The notes under the pieces: generated by a model
Databases searched by the model: none
The model's input: the letters and a program-made list of their open reading frames with translations, nothing else
Told to the model about the DNA's origin: nothing
DNA from: Legionella hackeliae
GTDB lineage: Bacteria; Pseudomonadota; Gammaproteobacteria; Legionellales; Legionellaceae
DNA: 64,000 bases
Assembly: GCF_000953655.1 (NCBI RefSeq)
Contig: NZ_LN681225.1
Coordinates: forward strand, 3,051,501 to 3,115,500
Direction of reading: 5' to 3'
Shown here: positions 57,301 to 63,994 of the stretch, one piece after another
How positions within the stretch are numbered: position 1 is the stretch's first letter
How the letters are laid out: each line of letters opens with the position of its first letter
Position numbers and translations under genes: made by a program

Positions 57301-57774
57301 AGTCTGCAACTGAGTTTCTTGTTCTCGTTGAGTCAGTTTAAAAAGAATTTCTGTGTATAAGCGGGTTTGTTGTTGCTTAATTATGGTCGGTGCATCCGAC
57401 AATGTTTCAGCCAAGTGCCTAATATTTCGGAAATTTATTGCGAAATCTTGAATAAAGGCTTCATCGATGACTACTTTAGTCTCTAACTTAAAAGGGGGAG
57501 CTTCGGCAGCTAAATTCTCCAGGACTTTTAGTTGAGCCTTTATTCTTAAGGCAGCCTCATCCTGTTTTTGTTTATAAACAATGAGTTGTTTATTGCCTAA
57601 ATCGCTATCCTGAATCCGCTGTGGTAAAAGAGCTTTCCTGTCTTCAATTTCTTTCAGCTCTTGTTGCAATTCTTGATAGGCACAGGATAATAAAGCTTGT
57701 CTTAGAAGTCGGGCTGACGATTCAGTAAAGTTAATAGCGCCAATCCCAGCGATAAATTTTTTACAGTGGGCCAT
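48367..57774 (-). CDS. 3135-residue kinase/ankyrin-like/coiled-coil protein, candidate Dot/Icm effector
   Basis: One of the largest genes expected in such a genome. Residues 1-800 are helical without a recognised domain. A protein-kinase domain follows: GVGQYGSV (806-813), catalytic HNDIKPEN (986-993), IDWATGG at the DFG position (Asp1010), and GTLPYISPQVLG (from 1081). Residues about 1400-1690 look ankyrin-like (LHYAAEQG; NPLLIAAAKANFAGVFQLLE). Residues about 1795-2597 are continuous Glu/Lys/Leu coiled coil containing a 181-residue block twice (1910-2090 and 2132-2312), identical. A 540-residue C-terminal region ends KNGPNAGG. No signal peptide or membrane segment is seen. The PmrA box upstream and the eukaryotic-like modules suggest a translocated effector. 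Host target and activity are unknown. Confidence 0.82.
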   Translation of the reverse strand: MAHCKKFIAGIGAINFTESSARLLRQALLSCAYQELQQELKEIEDRKALLPQRIQDSDLGNKQLIVYKQKQDEAALRIKAQLKVLENLAAEAPPFKLETKVVIDEAFIQDFAINFRNIRHLAETLSDAPTIIKQQQTRLYTEILFKLTQREQETQLQTLSFDDIREMIKQALVIYERETDIQLRNQAQTLIHMGIFEIVRGDCERIKAKEKLSSYAQYQEFLLLLSDKLLDVGVSDVIDNLSEYRDTKGRNIADLLQQIENKLNITQDDSWNDDSKIKALKTKKALFHKLRFGQEDRREYVGQVQSNLARDLFWGRNIRDTELFTVRGVSEDVFSMLVQQNFLINSKFEKTDESSPDFSLAERRLKAVIDAVKVTRKPKKNGPELFPIGNSGVFAKNTDALSKMVETVSHELKEKFTTPTFKIINGFIQVDFYYTSLDGQTLSKNILSTGGIGFESTTLLKTLRGLESAVPGIEAITLRGKTLAEIRNQIKTLGNEKLEKACSRQLGLLEQAFKREDVKEIADLKLSNDEEVLLRKLLELQFIAPIHTVTDNSKILEEALKRIGANQFKNAVKIEGLEDAVKGAYERLAALNAINVPSHALPILQKAKTLFSEERKEKLNTLNDLLKSTKSATEKENELTKLFVEEYTGMSQTLGLSSETEFSRLEADVRGMAREIIKLIERTEKGLPALTPKEEAAYFDAIQQIARELSKISLSMHEVQFKIPHGLKAKEPITLIDIHGKKHQFTLDLKTEQLPYSLIKPPGASDFIFSYGGSRGIIAPFAGLDEAYAGVGKKKGRLFTHSRLLGVGQYGSVKEVESLLSGLNQVTKKGYALDTEPFTDESRSKQRTRPITARKDPYYRVERDLMQNLSAVAKASGNATVGETQYWLEMDKPRFKGELYAQDGSLQQYRLLTARAKGQTFADKANKDLNYYPKDRLAYHDPTQRKANDLDALTDMLALSQALVSEAYKLQTLGSTAESKQLGFAHNDIKPENFIYKRKADGSFEVRYIDWATGGFVQKYTGKKEKLDEIFVELFGEGLTFELKDNKCTDKNGRFVRIEEGSKIVYGINPTLQILHGARNGTLPYISPQVLGKNREKQSQPAGVYNSDFNTVFEANDPTSDDWALTAMTFGICNLEAYFALVKGRAVADYVIPGILALEGLPPHEKLVIIDDKKFTEFFACRNPSDSSAFNTGVVATHPTPVMFIPSNQREGEPLHLFRRLQELQRSLASDKDVDESKTKIAREIETILSTVYNAIASGKGLNKQELTKQLDAAQRCLQNYEKIKDTNYQEGLLKQEVLHSLLKAIHERPVSADDLLKSFPEDGPSQLKILCTYPSSVEQKKQVVEIFQKTFSESAFVDKFIGEKAPARDLFKDMIARHQTEILISLLAKIPENKNEDFIKIVSEDGLLHYAAEQGLTKVFGSLVDALTRAGATPTAILDLSLIEYKSGPKQAHNASHLRWSTSCFHIAIRNNNPKLLARLLTLLPDENNDKNIIDEALHFCAVLGNKQLFQQIEKARLHATSPVTAARIMGIKLPPEYLSPYHLFLNNEATLAAIKWKTLTNQPELGKQFLLSSDGNPLLIAAAKANFAGVFQLLELGKAIDFEDWTKVLSETDANGKNLLNYMLELNQLEHLSRFINFIKETTENSNDILVQLLSNPHPVNPLKNFLSQQTNSDQHFVVVKMLLDTICSNFATATIEQQQARVVALLINKDWLIEQAKDTKNFEELNKLLQNEALSIPFKQSLFKTLKEASQDNVARTFYEKLLTEVSRIPVEIDKKTQLEISGVFAEVIRQSSDFEELFKALTEEHKVASEFERDARDLKEKVQKYAEKEQRLESTLKQQQVEATELKETLHQTKDQLEKASVLTLKLQQKSEKATKDYLAKETLLKQEIEKEKSSVAAVEEELREAKEQHQQEQERLVCALKEVESHINVLKQELEEKSSELDSKGKSYRQLEAQYKELEENKNSLVEELKHSKSVEKETQEKLLAEIKTREGKESDLQELGKQLDALRDEKTKLGQELESLQTLNKRLGEENSELQQRVKEYKENSETLDRELKKYLSEVVTLKEGLQETQEKLQEASARTSQLEEEIKTKQDEYDRQEASLKEEIEETKKTSESGIKAAEEKLRQAKEQHQQEQERLVCALKEVESHINVLKQELEEKSSELDSKGKSYRQLEAQYKELEENKNSLVEELKHSKSVEKETQEKLLAEIKTREGKESDLQELGKQLDALRDEKTKLGQELESLQTLNKRLGEENSELQQRVKEYKENSETLDRELKKYLSEVVTLKEGLQETQEKLQEASARTSQLEQEIENTTTAFLEKEILLKKQIEETKQSAERDVAGVKQKLAEAEKSYQVTLNSLSVSLKEVTEEVQQLQSSLQEKDLQFKVKEESYKKLETESAELKQLKEKLQKELSDSKRLSESTISELQMKLDVETKAGVDKQAKLQELSQQLGNLQATLKSQTEELQTKNGELEDVKRFLESEHIRFSQELETIKKQIEEERYKAQEAETKQKQAEKSAEEAQLETRRILEEMKRLRKEMEIQEAKVKAREQRVAEREQQVEERAAEVEALHQEVLRVEEDVHRREDELAHAEIPIENPRELARRKAITALKAKFARSIDDDLLTAISHATSNEDLAKLGLDLKYLAVLEHDDYLLIADATDERLTQLQEERSEIKTELLERNYKAVLGENREKLRRIYNNLNKIDTLDKGITNELNYLVQISPLHWFSPAFQASLKKNAHELAPHYERLAEGCNVVVDYLKPLSIELKHQFRSLPSIEEIEHLPENSPKRSDIESRRALLTRYLQRVQGQLDLYEPLYKLLNGDPAASNPLLRQGIRKTLKYAQDEKYSLKFSSFSSDYRDYSQEERALHLQAGYESNVEGNVTEISSNTGLAHYQVVESAKQNYFREHIINPDDQFCGYFIEDRAKNLDSPLYGDSLKGYRPSITITVSKFPQGPDSRDPQLIAARVQYALAVATHLLSEFVEPPTAKDPVIMRGPNPEELRYLWTAMVLVGKEVSGFQFPPEAVAVASAVFKPGLEMEKTGFWGGWTTQWRANSCYETSFRGQPSVDIWLTGLKEASRHRANFKGESDRIKKLVGDVTQTFFGNAKAKTVVEDLKQEVLKNGPNAGG
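50839..51381. repeat. 543-bp direct repeat, copy A (within the giant gene)
   Basis: This segment is identical, base for base by eye, to 51505-52047, in the same orientation. It encodes 181 codons of coiled coil in phase. The boundaries are the first mismatches on each side (50838 against 51504, and 51382 against 52048). Confidence 0.93.
51505..52047. repeat. 543-bp direct repeat, copy B (within the giant gene)
   Basis: Second copy of the perfect repeat, 666 bp from copy A (period 222 codons), with a 123-bp non-identical spacer between them. A further diverged copy of the unit is visible in the protein C-terminal to copy A (SLKEVTEEVQQLQ...LQELSQQLGNLQ). Confidence 0.93.
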
Positions 57775-57819
57775 GAAAAATTCTTTTATTTTCTGCAGAT
57801 AAAGTAATCATAGCGCCCA

Positions 57820-57839
57820 AACATTAAGAAACAATTAAG
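57820..57839 (-). promoter_or_regulatory. PmrA-type tandem box upstream of the 3135-residue gene
   Basis: On the minus strand, cTTAATtgt and cTTAATgtt are spaced 11 bp start to start. A good -10 hexamer TATGAT follows at 57812-57807, 7 bp beyond the box. The box lies 45 bp before the ATG, as for the 1552-residue gene. Confidence 0.8.
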
Positions 57840-57928
57840 ATAAAATTTTTTTTTAATAAAACTAATAAATTAGCCCTCAAAATTAACTTCAAATTTATCT
57901 AATAGTTCGATAAACAAACTATAAAAAT

Positions 57929-59359
57929 TTATTGCGCCTCTGATTGCTTGTTATAATGTGCCAAAGCCGCAGCAATAACCGCCGCTTTATGGTGTGGTAA
58001 TGACTTATTAGAGTACCGTAACCATTCAGGATGAGCCTCAATCAACCCGGTGGTCAATAATCCCTCTTGAAACTCCTTTGATTTCAACATTTCTAAATAA
58101 AAAGGAATGGTGGTTTTTACACCAAATACTCGCATTTCCTCCAGTGCTCTTCGAGCACGACGTAAGGCAGAAGGCCAATCAAGGCTCCAAACCGTAAGCT
58201 TTGCGCAGAGAGAGTCATAATCTGGTGGGATAGTGTAGCCAGTATAAATTGCACTATCGGTACGCACCCCCGGGCCGCCTGGTGCATAATAGCGAGTTAT
58301 ACGGCCAAAACTTGGCAGAAAATCGTTTTGTGGATCTTCTGCATTAATGCGAAACTCTATAGCAAAACCTCGGCGTTCTATTTGTTCCTGCTTGAGGGTC
58401 AGTGTCTCACCGGCTGCTATACGAATTTGCTCCTGCACAAGGTCAATGCCTGTAATCTGCTCCGTTACAGGATGTTCTACCTGTAGACGTGTATTCATTT
58501 CTAAAAAATAGGGCTGATTTTTCTCATCCAAAATGAACTCCACTGTACCCGCATTTGTATACCCTACCGCACTAGCGGCCCTTACTGCATAGTCGTATAA
58601 AAGCTTGCGCGTTTCCTCATTTAATTGTACTGACGGGGCGATTTCCACTAGCTTCTGATGACGGCGTTGAATAGAACAATCTCGTTCAAATAGATGCAAA
58701 ATAGTTCCGCTATTGTCACCTAGAATTTGCACCTCAATATGACGCGGATTGAAAACGAATTTCTCCATAAAAATATGGGCATTACCAAACGCTTTACTCG
58801 CTTCTGATTGCACACGAGCATATTGTTGTTTGATTTGCTCAGCATCATGGCATAGACGAATACCGCGTCCACCGCCGCCAAAGGTCGCTTTAAGCATCAC
58901 TGGATAACCCAATTTTTCGGCACAAGCGATAGCCTCATCAATCGTTTCCAAGTTACCGTCACTACCTGGAATAACTGGAATACCGGCCTTTTGCATGGCA
59001 AGTCTTGCAGCAACTTTCGACCCCATCGTGGCAATCACTTTGGCAGAGGGACCAATAAATACTATCCCCGCTCGTTCACAGGCTGCTGCAAAATCTGGAT
59101 TTTCTGATAAAAAGCCATATCCTGGATGAATAGCCTCACAACCAACTGCTTTCGCACACTCAATGATTCGATGACCATTTAAATAGGCTTCCAGAGGTTT
59201 CTTGCTCAAACAATGAGAGTGAGAACCACGCTTAACATGTAATGCATAGCGGTCAGCTATGCTATGGATAGTAACTGCCTCAATTCCCATTTCTTTACAA
59301 GCGCGAACAATGCGTAGTGCGATTTCACCACGGTTACTTACAAGTATTTTTTTAAACAT
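57929..59359 (-). CDS. pycA: Biotin carboxylase, pyruvate carboxylase subunit A type
   Basis: An ATP-grasp enzyme of 476 residues that carboxylates biotin on a carrier. It shows the opening KKILVSNRGEIALRIVRAC, HPGYGFLSENPDFA, the glycine-rich ATP loop KATFGGGGRGIRL, EKFVFNPRHIEVQ, and the catalytic LEMNTRLQVEHPVTEQ. The N-terminal RYALHVKRGSHSHCL...YLN pattern and the length are closer to two-subunit pyruvate carboxylase (PycA) than to the acetyl-CoA carboxylase AccC, but both share the fold. No biotin carrier or carboxyltransferase gene lies beside it, so its partner must be elsewhere. Confidence 0.85.
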   Translation of the reverse strand: MFKKILVSNRGEIALRIVRACKEMGIEAVTIHSIADRYALHVKRGSHSHCLSKKPLEAYLNGHRIIECAKAVGCEAIHPGYGFLSENPDFAAACERAGIVFIGPSAKVIATMGSKVAARLAMQKAGIPVIPGSDGNLETIDEAIACAEKLGYPVMLKATFGGGGRGIRLCHDAEQIKQQYARVQSEASKAFGNAHIFMEKFVFNPRHIEVQILGDNSGTILHLFERDCSIQRRHQKLVEIAPSVQLNEETRKLLYDYAVRAASAVGYTNAGTVEFILDEKNQPYFLEMNTRLQVEHPVTEQITGIDLVQEQIRIAAGETLTLKQEQIERRGFAIEFRINAEDPQNDFLPSFGRITRYYAPGGPGVRTDSAIYTGYTIPPDYDSLCAKLTVWSLDWPSALRRARRALEEMRVFGVKTTIPFYLEMLKSKEFQEGLLTTGLIEAHPEWLRYSNKSLPHHKAAVIAAALAHYNKQSEAQ

Positions 59360-59667
59360 CCATGCCTCTTATGCTTGTGGTTGTGACTTTTGTCATTTTT
59401 TACAATATTCTTGCATTATTACCCTTCTTTCATTGCTTGTCATTCCTTTATAGCCAGCAATGCACCTATAATATCAATGCAATCAGGAGCTAACTTATTG
59501 TATTATTTATTTAAAATAAAGGTGAAGTAGCCCCCTTTTCCTCTAAAACCCCTATTAAAGTATAACCGCATCCTCAGTCGTTTAGATTACTACTATAATT
59601 AATCTACATAACAGTGGATCATCAGCCACTTAAAATTCAAATGGATGGTCGGAGGCTGGGTTAATTA
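59360..59667. other. 308-bp divergent intergenic region with a possible promoter
   Basis: The spacer between pycA and the GGDEF-EAL gene. A perfect TATAAT hexamer at 59594-59599, 68 bp before the GGDEF-EAL start, may be its -10 element, but no good -35 sequence is seen 17 bp upstream. No RNA gene, coding frame of note, or clear repeat was found in the rest. Confidence 0.4.
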
Positions 59668-62046
59668 ATGAGATTAAGAAACAGCAATAAAACCACCTTA
59701 TTTCATGGGAAGAAAAGTACTCGAACTTCGCCATCCAATAAAATTTTAGCTGATCAAGTGCATTTGCTTTATGTGCAAAATCCCTTTGGTATTGCGGCGC
59801 AATCAGGTGCAGCAATTTTTCTCGCTATCGCAATTTGGCCTGTAGTTAGCCATAAACTACTTTTCGGCTGGCTAATTTATATCTTGCTGGTCAGTTTTTT
59901 TTGGTTTGGTATCTCAATGTCTTACAAAATCAAAAAAAGACAACATGATCCTGTAGTTTGGCTAAGATGGTTTTCGATTTTTACGTTTCTCTCAGGCTGT
60001 GGTTGGGGCTTTGCCAGCTCTGTTTTAATGCCGACAGAAAGCCTTGTCCATCAAAGTTTTGTCGTGATACTTATTTTTGGTCTTACATCGGGCTCACTTT
60101 CATTTTTTTCACCAGTTATTTCAACCTATTCTCTTTATCTTTTCCCAGCATTTATTCCTTTTACTTTATGGCTATTTTGGCAAGGTAATATTTACATTCT
60201 TTTAGGGTTTTGCGGGTTAATATACATGCCAGCGGTTTTTATCAGTTGTTATTATTCCAATAAAATTCTCGCTAATTTTCTTTCATTACATTATAAGAAT
60301 ATTGATCTTGATAGTCTTAATCAGTCATTAGAGCGCCGTGTTGCAAAACGTACGCATGAATTGGAAAAATCCTTGGCTATCACGAAATCCACATTGGAAT
60401 CGACAACGGATGGTTTACTCGTGATTGATTTAAAAGGACACATCGAATATTACAATCAAAATTTCATTGATATGTGGAAAATTAGCGAGAAACTCACGGT
60501 AAAATCCGATCCTTTTATCCTCATTGACGAAATATTACATCAACTCAAACATCCCCAAGAGTTTCTTGCAAAAATAGATGAATTACGGGTCAATCCTGAG
60601 CTGGAAATTGATTGTGAGGTAGTACTAACTACAGAAAATATTTTTGAATGGCATTCCAAGCCTCATAAACTACGTCATGTCACTGTAGGTTATGTATGGA
60701 GTTTTCGTGATATTTCCATGCGTAAGCAAATGGAAAAGCAACTGGCTTATCAAGCAACTCATGATCTTTTAACTGGATTACCTAACCGAACATTATTGTA
60801 CGATAGAATTCATCAAGCAATTGCCTATGCTAAACGTTATGGCAATCAAGTTGCTATCTTCTTTCTGGATATCGATAATTTCAAATTAATTAATGATAAT
60901 CTTGGTCATAATCCTGGTGATATTTTACTGCAAAAAATAGCGAGAAGACTAACCTTATGTACTCGTCAAAGCGATACGGTAGCCCGTTTTGGTGGAGATG
61001 AATTTGTAATCTTATTCATCCTTAATGAAAAAGACGATATCCTCCAACTTTCACAAAAAATTCTTAGTCGATTAACCAAACCTCTGCGACTGCTTAATCA
61101 TGAGATTGTAATTACCGCAAGTATAGGGGCAAGTTTGTTCCCGAATCATGGAAAAGATCCTGCGACACTGCTAAAACATGCTGATATGGCAATGTATTTA
61201 GCTAAAAAAGAGCGAAATAATTTTAAGCTTTTTGATGATAGACTCAATGAGCATATGCAAAAGAATCTGCAAATGCAGATGGACATGCGTAATGGATTGA
61301 TAGCCAATGAATTTTTCTTGGAATATCAACCAACTGTTGATCTAAAATCCGGTGCAGTTATCGGTGTTGAAGCCTTAGTTCGCTGGAATCACCCTGTTAA
61401 AGGAGTTATTCAACCGTTAGAATTTATCCCCATTGCTGAGGAATCAAAACTCATTATCCCTTTGGGCGAGTGGATATTCGCCAATGCTTGTCAACAGAAT
61501 AAAGCCTGGCAAAAACAAGGGCTTAAGCCACTTCGACTTGCCGTTAATGTCTCTGGCGTTCAACTTTTGAGGGATAATTTCGTTGAATTTATAAAAGAGA
61601 CCTTAGAGAAATCTCAACTTGATCCGCAGTACATTGAAATTGAGTTAACTGAAAGCACCATTATGGATGATAAAAAGCAGAATCTCTACAAGCTAAAGCA
61701 GCTCAAAGAACTGGGTATTAACCTAATTATTGATGATTTTGGCACAGGCTATTCAAGTTTAAATTACTTAAGAGCATTCCCAGTCAATAAACTCAAAATC
61801 GATCAATCATTCACCCAAGATTGTACTACTGATCATAATAACGCATCGCTTATTGAGGCGATTATCGCAATGGGACATAGTCTTAAACTTCGAGTTCTTG
61901 CCGAAGGAATTGAAACACCTGAACAAGTGCAGTTTTTAAAGAATTGTAGTTGTGATGAAGGTCAGGGTTTCTTTTATGGTTATCCTATGTCTGCAGAAGA
62001 TTTTGCCTCTCTAATTGCAAAAGACGAGAAGATCCTTTCTGGATGA
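59668..62046 (+). CDS. Membrane GGDEF-EAL c-di-GMP enzyme with a PAS-like domain
   Basis: A 792-residue signalling protein. About five hydrophobic helices cover residues 43-195. A short linker (ERRVAKRTHELEKSLAIT) and a PAS-like domain (from about 240, TTDGLLVIDLKGHIEYYNQNF) follow. The GGDEF domain has an intact active site at 442-446 and an RQSD inhibitory site five residues before it. The EAL domain is intact at 568-570 with NVSG, ELTES, DDFGTGYSSL and KIDQSF. Both synthesis and breakdown of c-di-GMP are therefore possible. GGAGG lies 12 bases before the ATG, longer than ideal. It converges on the PriC-like gene with 7 bp between. Confidence 0.93.
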   Translation: MRLRNSNKTTLFHGKKSTRTSPSNKILADQVHLLYVQNPFGIAAQSGAAIFLAIAIWPVVSHKLLFGWLIYILLVSFFWFGISMSYKIKKRQHDPVVWLRWFSIFTFLSGCGWGFASSVLMPTESLVHQSFVVILIFGLTSGSLSFFSPVISTYSLYLFPAFIPFTLWLFWQGNIYILLGFCGLIYMPAVFISCYYSNKILANFLSLHYKNIDLDSLNQSLERRVAKRTHELEKSLAITKSTLESTTDGLLVIDLKGHIEYYNQNFIDMWKISEKLTVKSDPFILIDEILHQLKHPQEFLAKIDELRVNPELEIDCEVVLTTENIFEWHSKPHKLRHVTVGYVWSFRDISMRKQMEKQLAYQATHDLLTGLPNRTLLYDRIHQAIAYAKRYGNQVAIFFLDIDNFKLINDNLGHNPGDILLQKIARRLTLCTRQSDTVARFGGDEFVILFILNEKDDILQLSQKILSRLTKPLRLLNHEIVITASIGASLFPNHGKDPATLLKHADMAMYLAKKERNNFKLFDDRLNEHMQKNLQMQMDMRNGLIANEFFLEYQPTVDLKSGAVIGVEALVRWNHPVKGVIQPLEFIPIAEESKLIIPLGEWIFANACQQNKAWQKQGLKPLRLAVNVSGVQLLRDNFVEFIKETLEKSQLDPQYIEIELTESTIMDDKKQNLYKLKQLKELGINLIIDDFGTGYSSLNYLRAFPVNKLKIDQSFTQDCTTDHNNASLIEAIIAMGHSLKLRVLAEGIETPEQVQFLKNCSCDEGQGFFYGYPMSAEDFASLIAKDEKILSG

Positions 62047-62053
62047 TTAAAGG

Positions 62054-62563
62054 TTACCATTTGGTAATGCGAGACATTGCTTCCTGTGCCAAAGTCAGTC
62101 GCTTTTCAATTTCACCCAACTCGGCTTTCAGCGTTAGTTGAAGACCCACGTTCACTTGCTCTAAACGGTTGAGTATAGCCTGTCGTTGTTGGGCTAAAAG
62201 GCTAATTTCTTTTTCTAATTCTCCGACAAAATTTTGACGCGATGTAATGACATTTAAATAAAATTTGCCCTGCCGCTCTGAGGGTTGCTTCGCTTCCAAG
62301 CGACATAAACCAACTAATACATTAATTTTTTGCCGTATCCTTTGTGCAAGATAGTAGCTGCCATGTGTATTTTGAGAGTCACTCAACCTTTTAAGATCGG
62401 TCTTGATATCATCAATAAAAGCCGATGGACTAGCCTCATCTGGCAAGCGAAATAAGCCTTTGGGTAACATTTTTGTGGAAACACTGTGGCCTAACGAACT
62501 CATTTGCCATTCAAGTTCTGGCAAACGAGCTTCTAATTCATTAATAGATAGACCAACACTCAT
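62054..62563 (-). CDS. priC: PriC-like primosomal replication protein
   Basis: A 169-residue, all-helical, charged protein. The pattern INELEARLPELEWQ, GLFRLP...SPSAFIDDI, YYLAQRIRQKINVLVGLCR, FVGELEKEISLLAQQRQAILNRL, and a final AELGEIEKRLTLAQEAMSRI follows the helix arrangement of E. coli PriC (175 residues), which loads DnaB at stalled forks. Similarity is judged by eye. It lies 9 bp downstream of the permease gene and is probably co-transcribed with it. Confidence 0.6.
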   Translation of the reverse strand: MSVGLSINELEARLPELEWQMSSLGHSVSTKMLPKGLFRLPDEASPSAFIDDIKTDLKRLSDSQNTHGSYYLAQRIRQKINVLVGLCRLEAKQPSERQGKFYLNVITSRQNFVGELEKEISLLAQQRQAILNRLEQVNVGLQLTLKAELGEIEKRLTLAQEAMSRITKW

Positions 62564-62572
62564 TTTTTTTAA

Positions 62573-63994
62573 TTAAGCAGCAGCTGCATCAGTTTCTAAT
62601 TGCTGTGCTGCATTAGAGCGAGCCTGAAACCAGGTGCTGATGAAAGGTGGCAGACACATTAGTATCAACCCAACAATTAAGGTTAATTCATAACGGCTGA
62701 CTGAACCGACATTAATTCCTTCGGGTGGCATAAAACTTACAGCCAATGTTGCTAAACAGCCCACAATACCGATGCCTCCCACCAGGCCTATACCAATTAT
62801 TCCGCCAGGAATACGGAAAGTGCGAGGATGATGAGGAGCACTAATACGCAACTTCAAGGCCGCAAAAAACATAAGGAGATACATCAGCATGTAAAGCTGT
62901 GCTGCCAAGGCAGTCAAAAGCCAATATGAACCGTTAACCGAAGGCATGAACAAAAATAATGCCGACAGAATAGTTACTATTAAAGCTTGCGAAATTAACA
63001 TAACAACAGGCGCACCATTACGATTAGCCTTTTGGAATAACGAGGGTAAATTGCCATCTTCTGCTGCAACTAACAAACCTTTAGTTGGCGCAATAATCCA
63101 GTTGCTAACGCCACCTAATCCACCCATTACTAACATTACAGCAACTACCGGCATAAACCAGCTTAAGTGATATCGGTCAAAGAATGCATCAAAAGCTTGC
63201 ATAATTCCGGCTACAAGATTGATGTCATTGTGGGGTAAAACCACGGCAATGGCTAATGAACCTAAAATTAAGGTGCTTAGAATGATAAGTACCGAATAAA
63301 TTAAAGCACGGGGAAACGCTTGTTGCGGATTCTCGACATCGTTTGCATGAACCGTCGCAATTTCAATCCCACAAAATGACATCATAATGGCAGTCAGGGA
63401 TACCCACATTGATTTATCCTGCCAGTGAGGACTAATACTGTGTGAATCAAATTGCACTTGCAATGGATTACCACCAACGATCCACATTGCACCTAAGCTA
63501 ATGATTAATGCCATTGGCAATAATAGACCGGAAAGAGCGCAAATATTGCTAAACAGTGCAGAAGAATGCATCCCCCGTAAATTAATCAAGGTAGCGCCCC
63601 AAAATGAGCTTATGATAACCAACCACAGAAAATAAGGGTTATTGGCCATAGCTGGATTAATCAAGTAACCAATTGTTCCTGCTACAAATGATAAAATGGT
63701 GGGGTACCAGATGACGTTTTCAATCCACTGCAACCATATTGCAAGAAAGCCTGTTTTCTTACCAAACGCTTCCTTAACCCAGATATATATTCCGCCTTGT
63801 TTTGCCCATCCAGAGGCTAATTCTGCAGAGACTAAAGCAGTTGGGATTAAGAAAAATAAAGCACCTAAAATAAAAAAGGAAATCAACTGACTTCCAAATA
63901 GGGCTGTTGCTGGTAAATTACGAATACTATCGACTGAACCAACAGTAATCATTGTCAAACTAAAAATAGTTAACGCGTGTTTTTTACTGCTCAT
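62573..63994 (-). CDS. APC-family amino acid permease/antiporter
   Basis: A 473-residue protein with about 12 transmembrane helices. The N-terminal SLTMITVGSVDSIRNLPATALFGS and the first-repeat GGIYIWVKEAFGKKTGFLAIWLQWIENVIWYPT are typical of the glutamate:GABA-antiporter branch of the APC superfamily. CGIEIATVHANDVENPQQAFPRAL follows in helix 6. The substrate cannot be named; Legionella relies on amino acids, so uptake or exchange is likely. The ATG lies 6 bases from the window edge, so the upstream signals cannot be seen. Confidence 0.88.
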   Translation of the reverse strand: MSSKKHALTIFSLTMITVGSVDSIRNLPATALFGSQLISFFILGALFFLIPTALVSAELASGWAKQGGIYIWVKEAFGKKTGFLAIWLQWIENVIWYPTILSFVAGTIGYLINPAMANNPYFLWLVIISSFWGATLINLRGMHSSALFSNICALSGLLLPMALIISLGAMWIVGGNPLQVQFDSHSISPHWQDKSMWVSLTAIMMSFCGIEIATVHANDVENPQQAFPRALIYSVLIILSTLILGSLAIAVVLPHNDINLVAGIMQAFDAFFDRYHLSWFMPVVAVMLVMGGLGGVSNWIIAPTKGLLVAAEDGNLPSLFQKANRNGAPVVMLISQALIVTILSALFLFMPSVNGSYWLLTALAAQLYMLMYLLMFFAALKLRISAPHHPRTFRIPGGIIGIGLVGGIGIVGCLATLAVSFMPPEGINVGSVSRYELTLIVGLILMCLPPFISTWFQARSNAAQQLETDAAAA

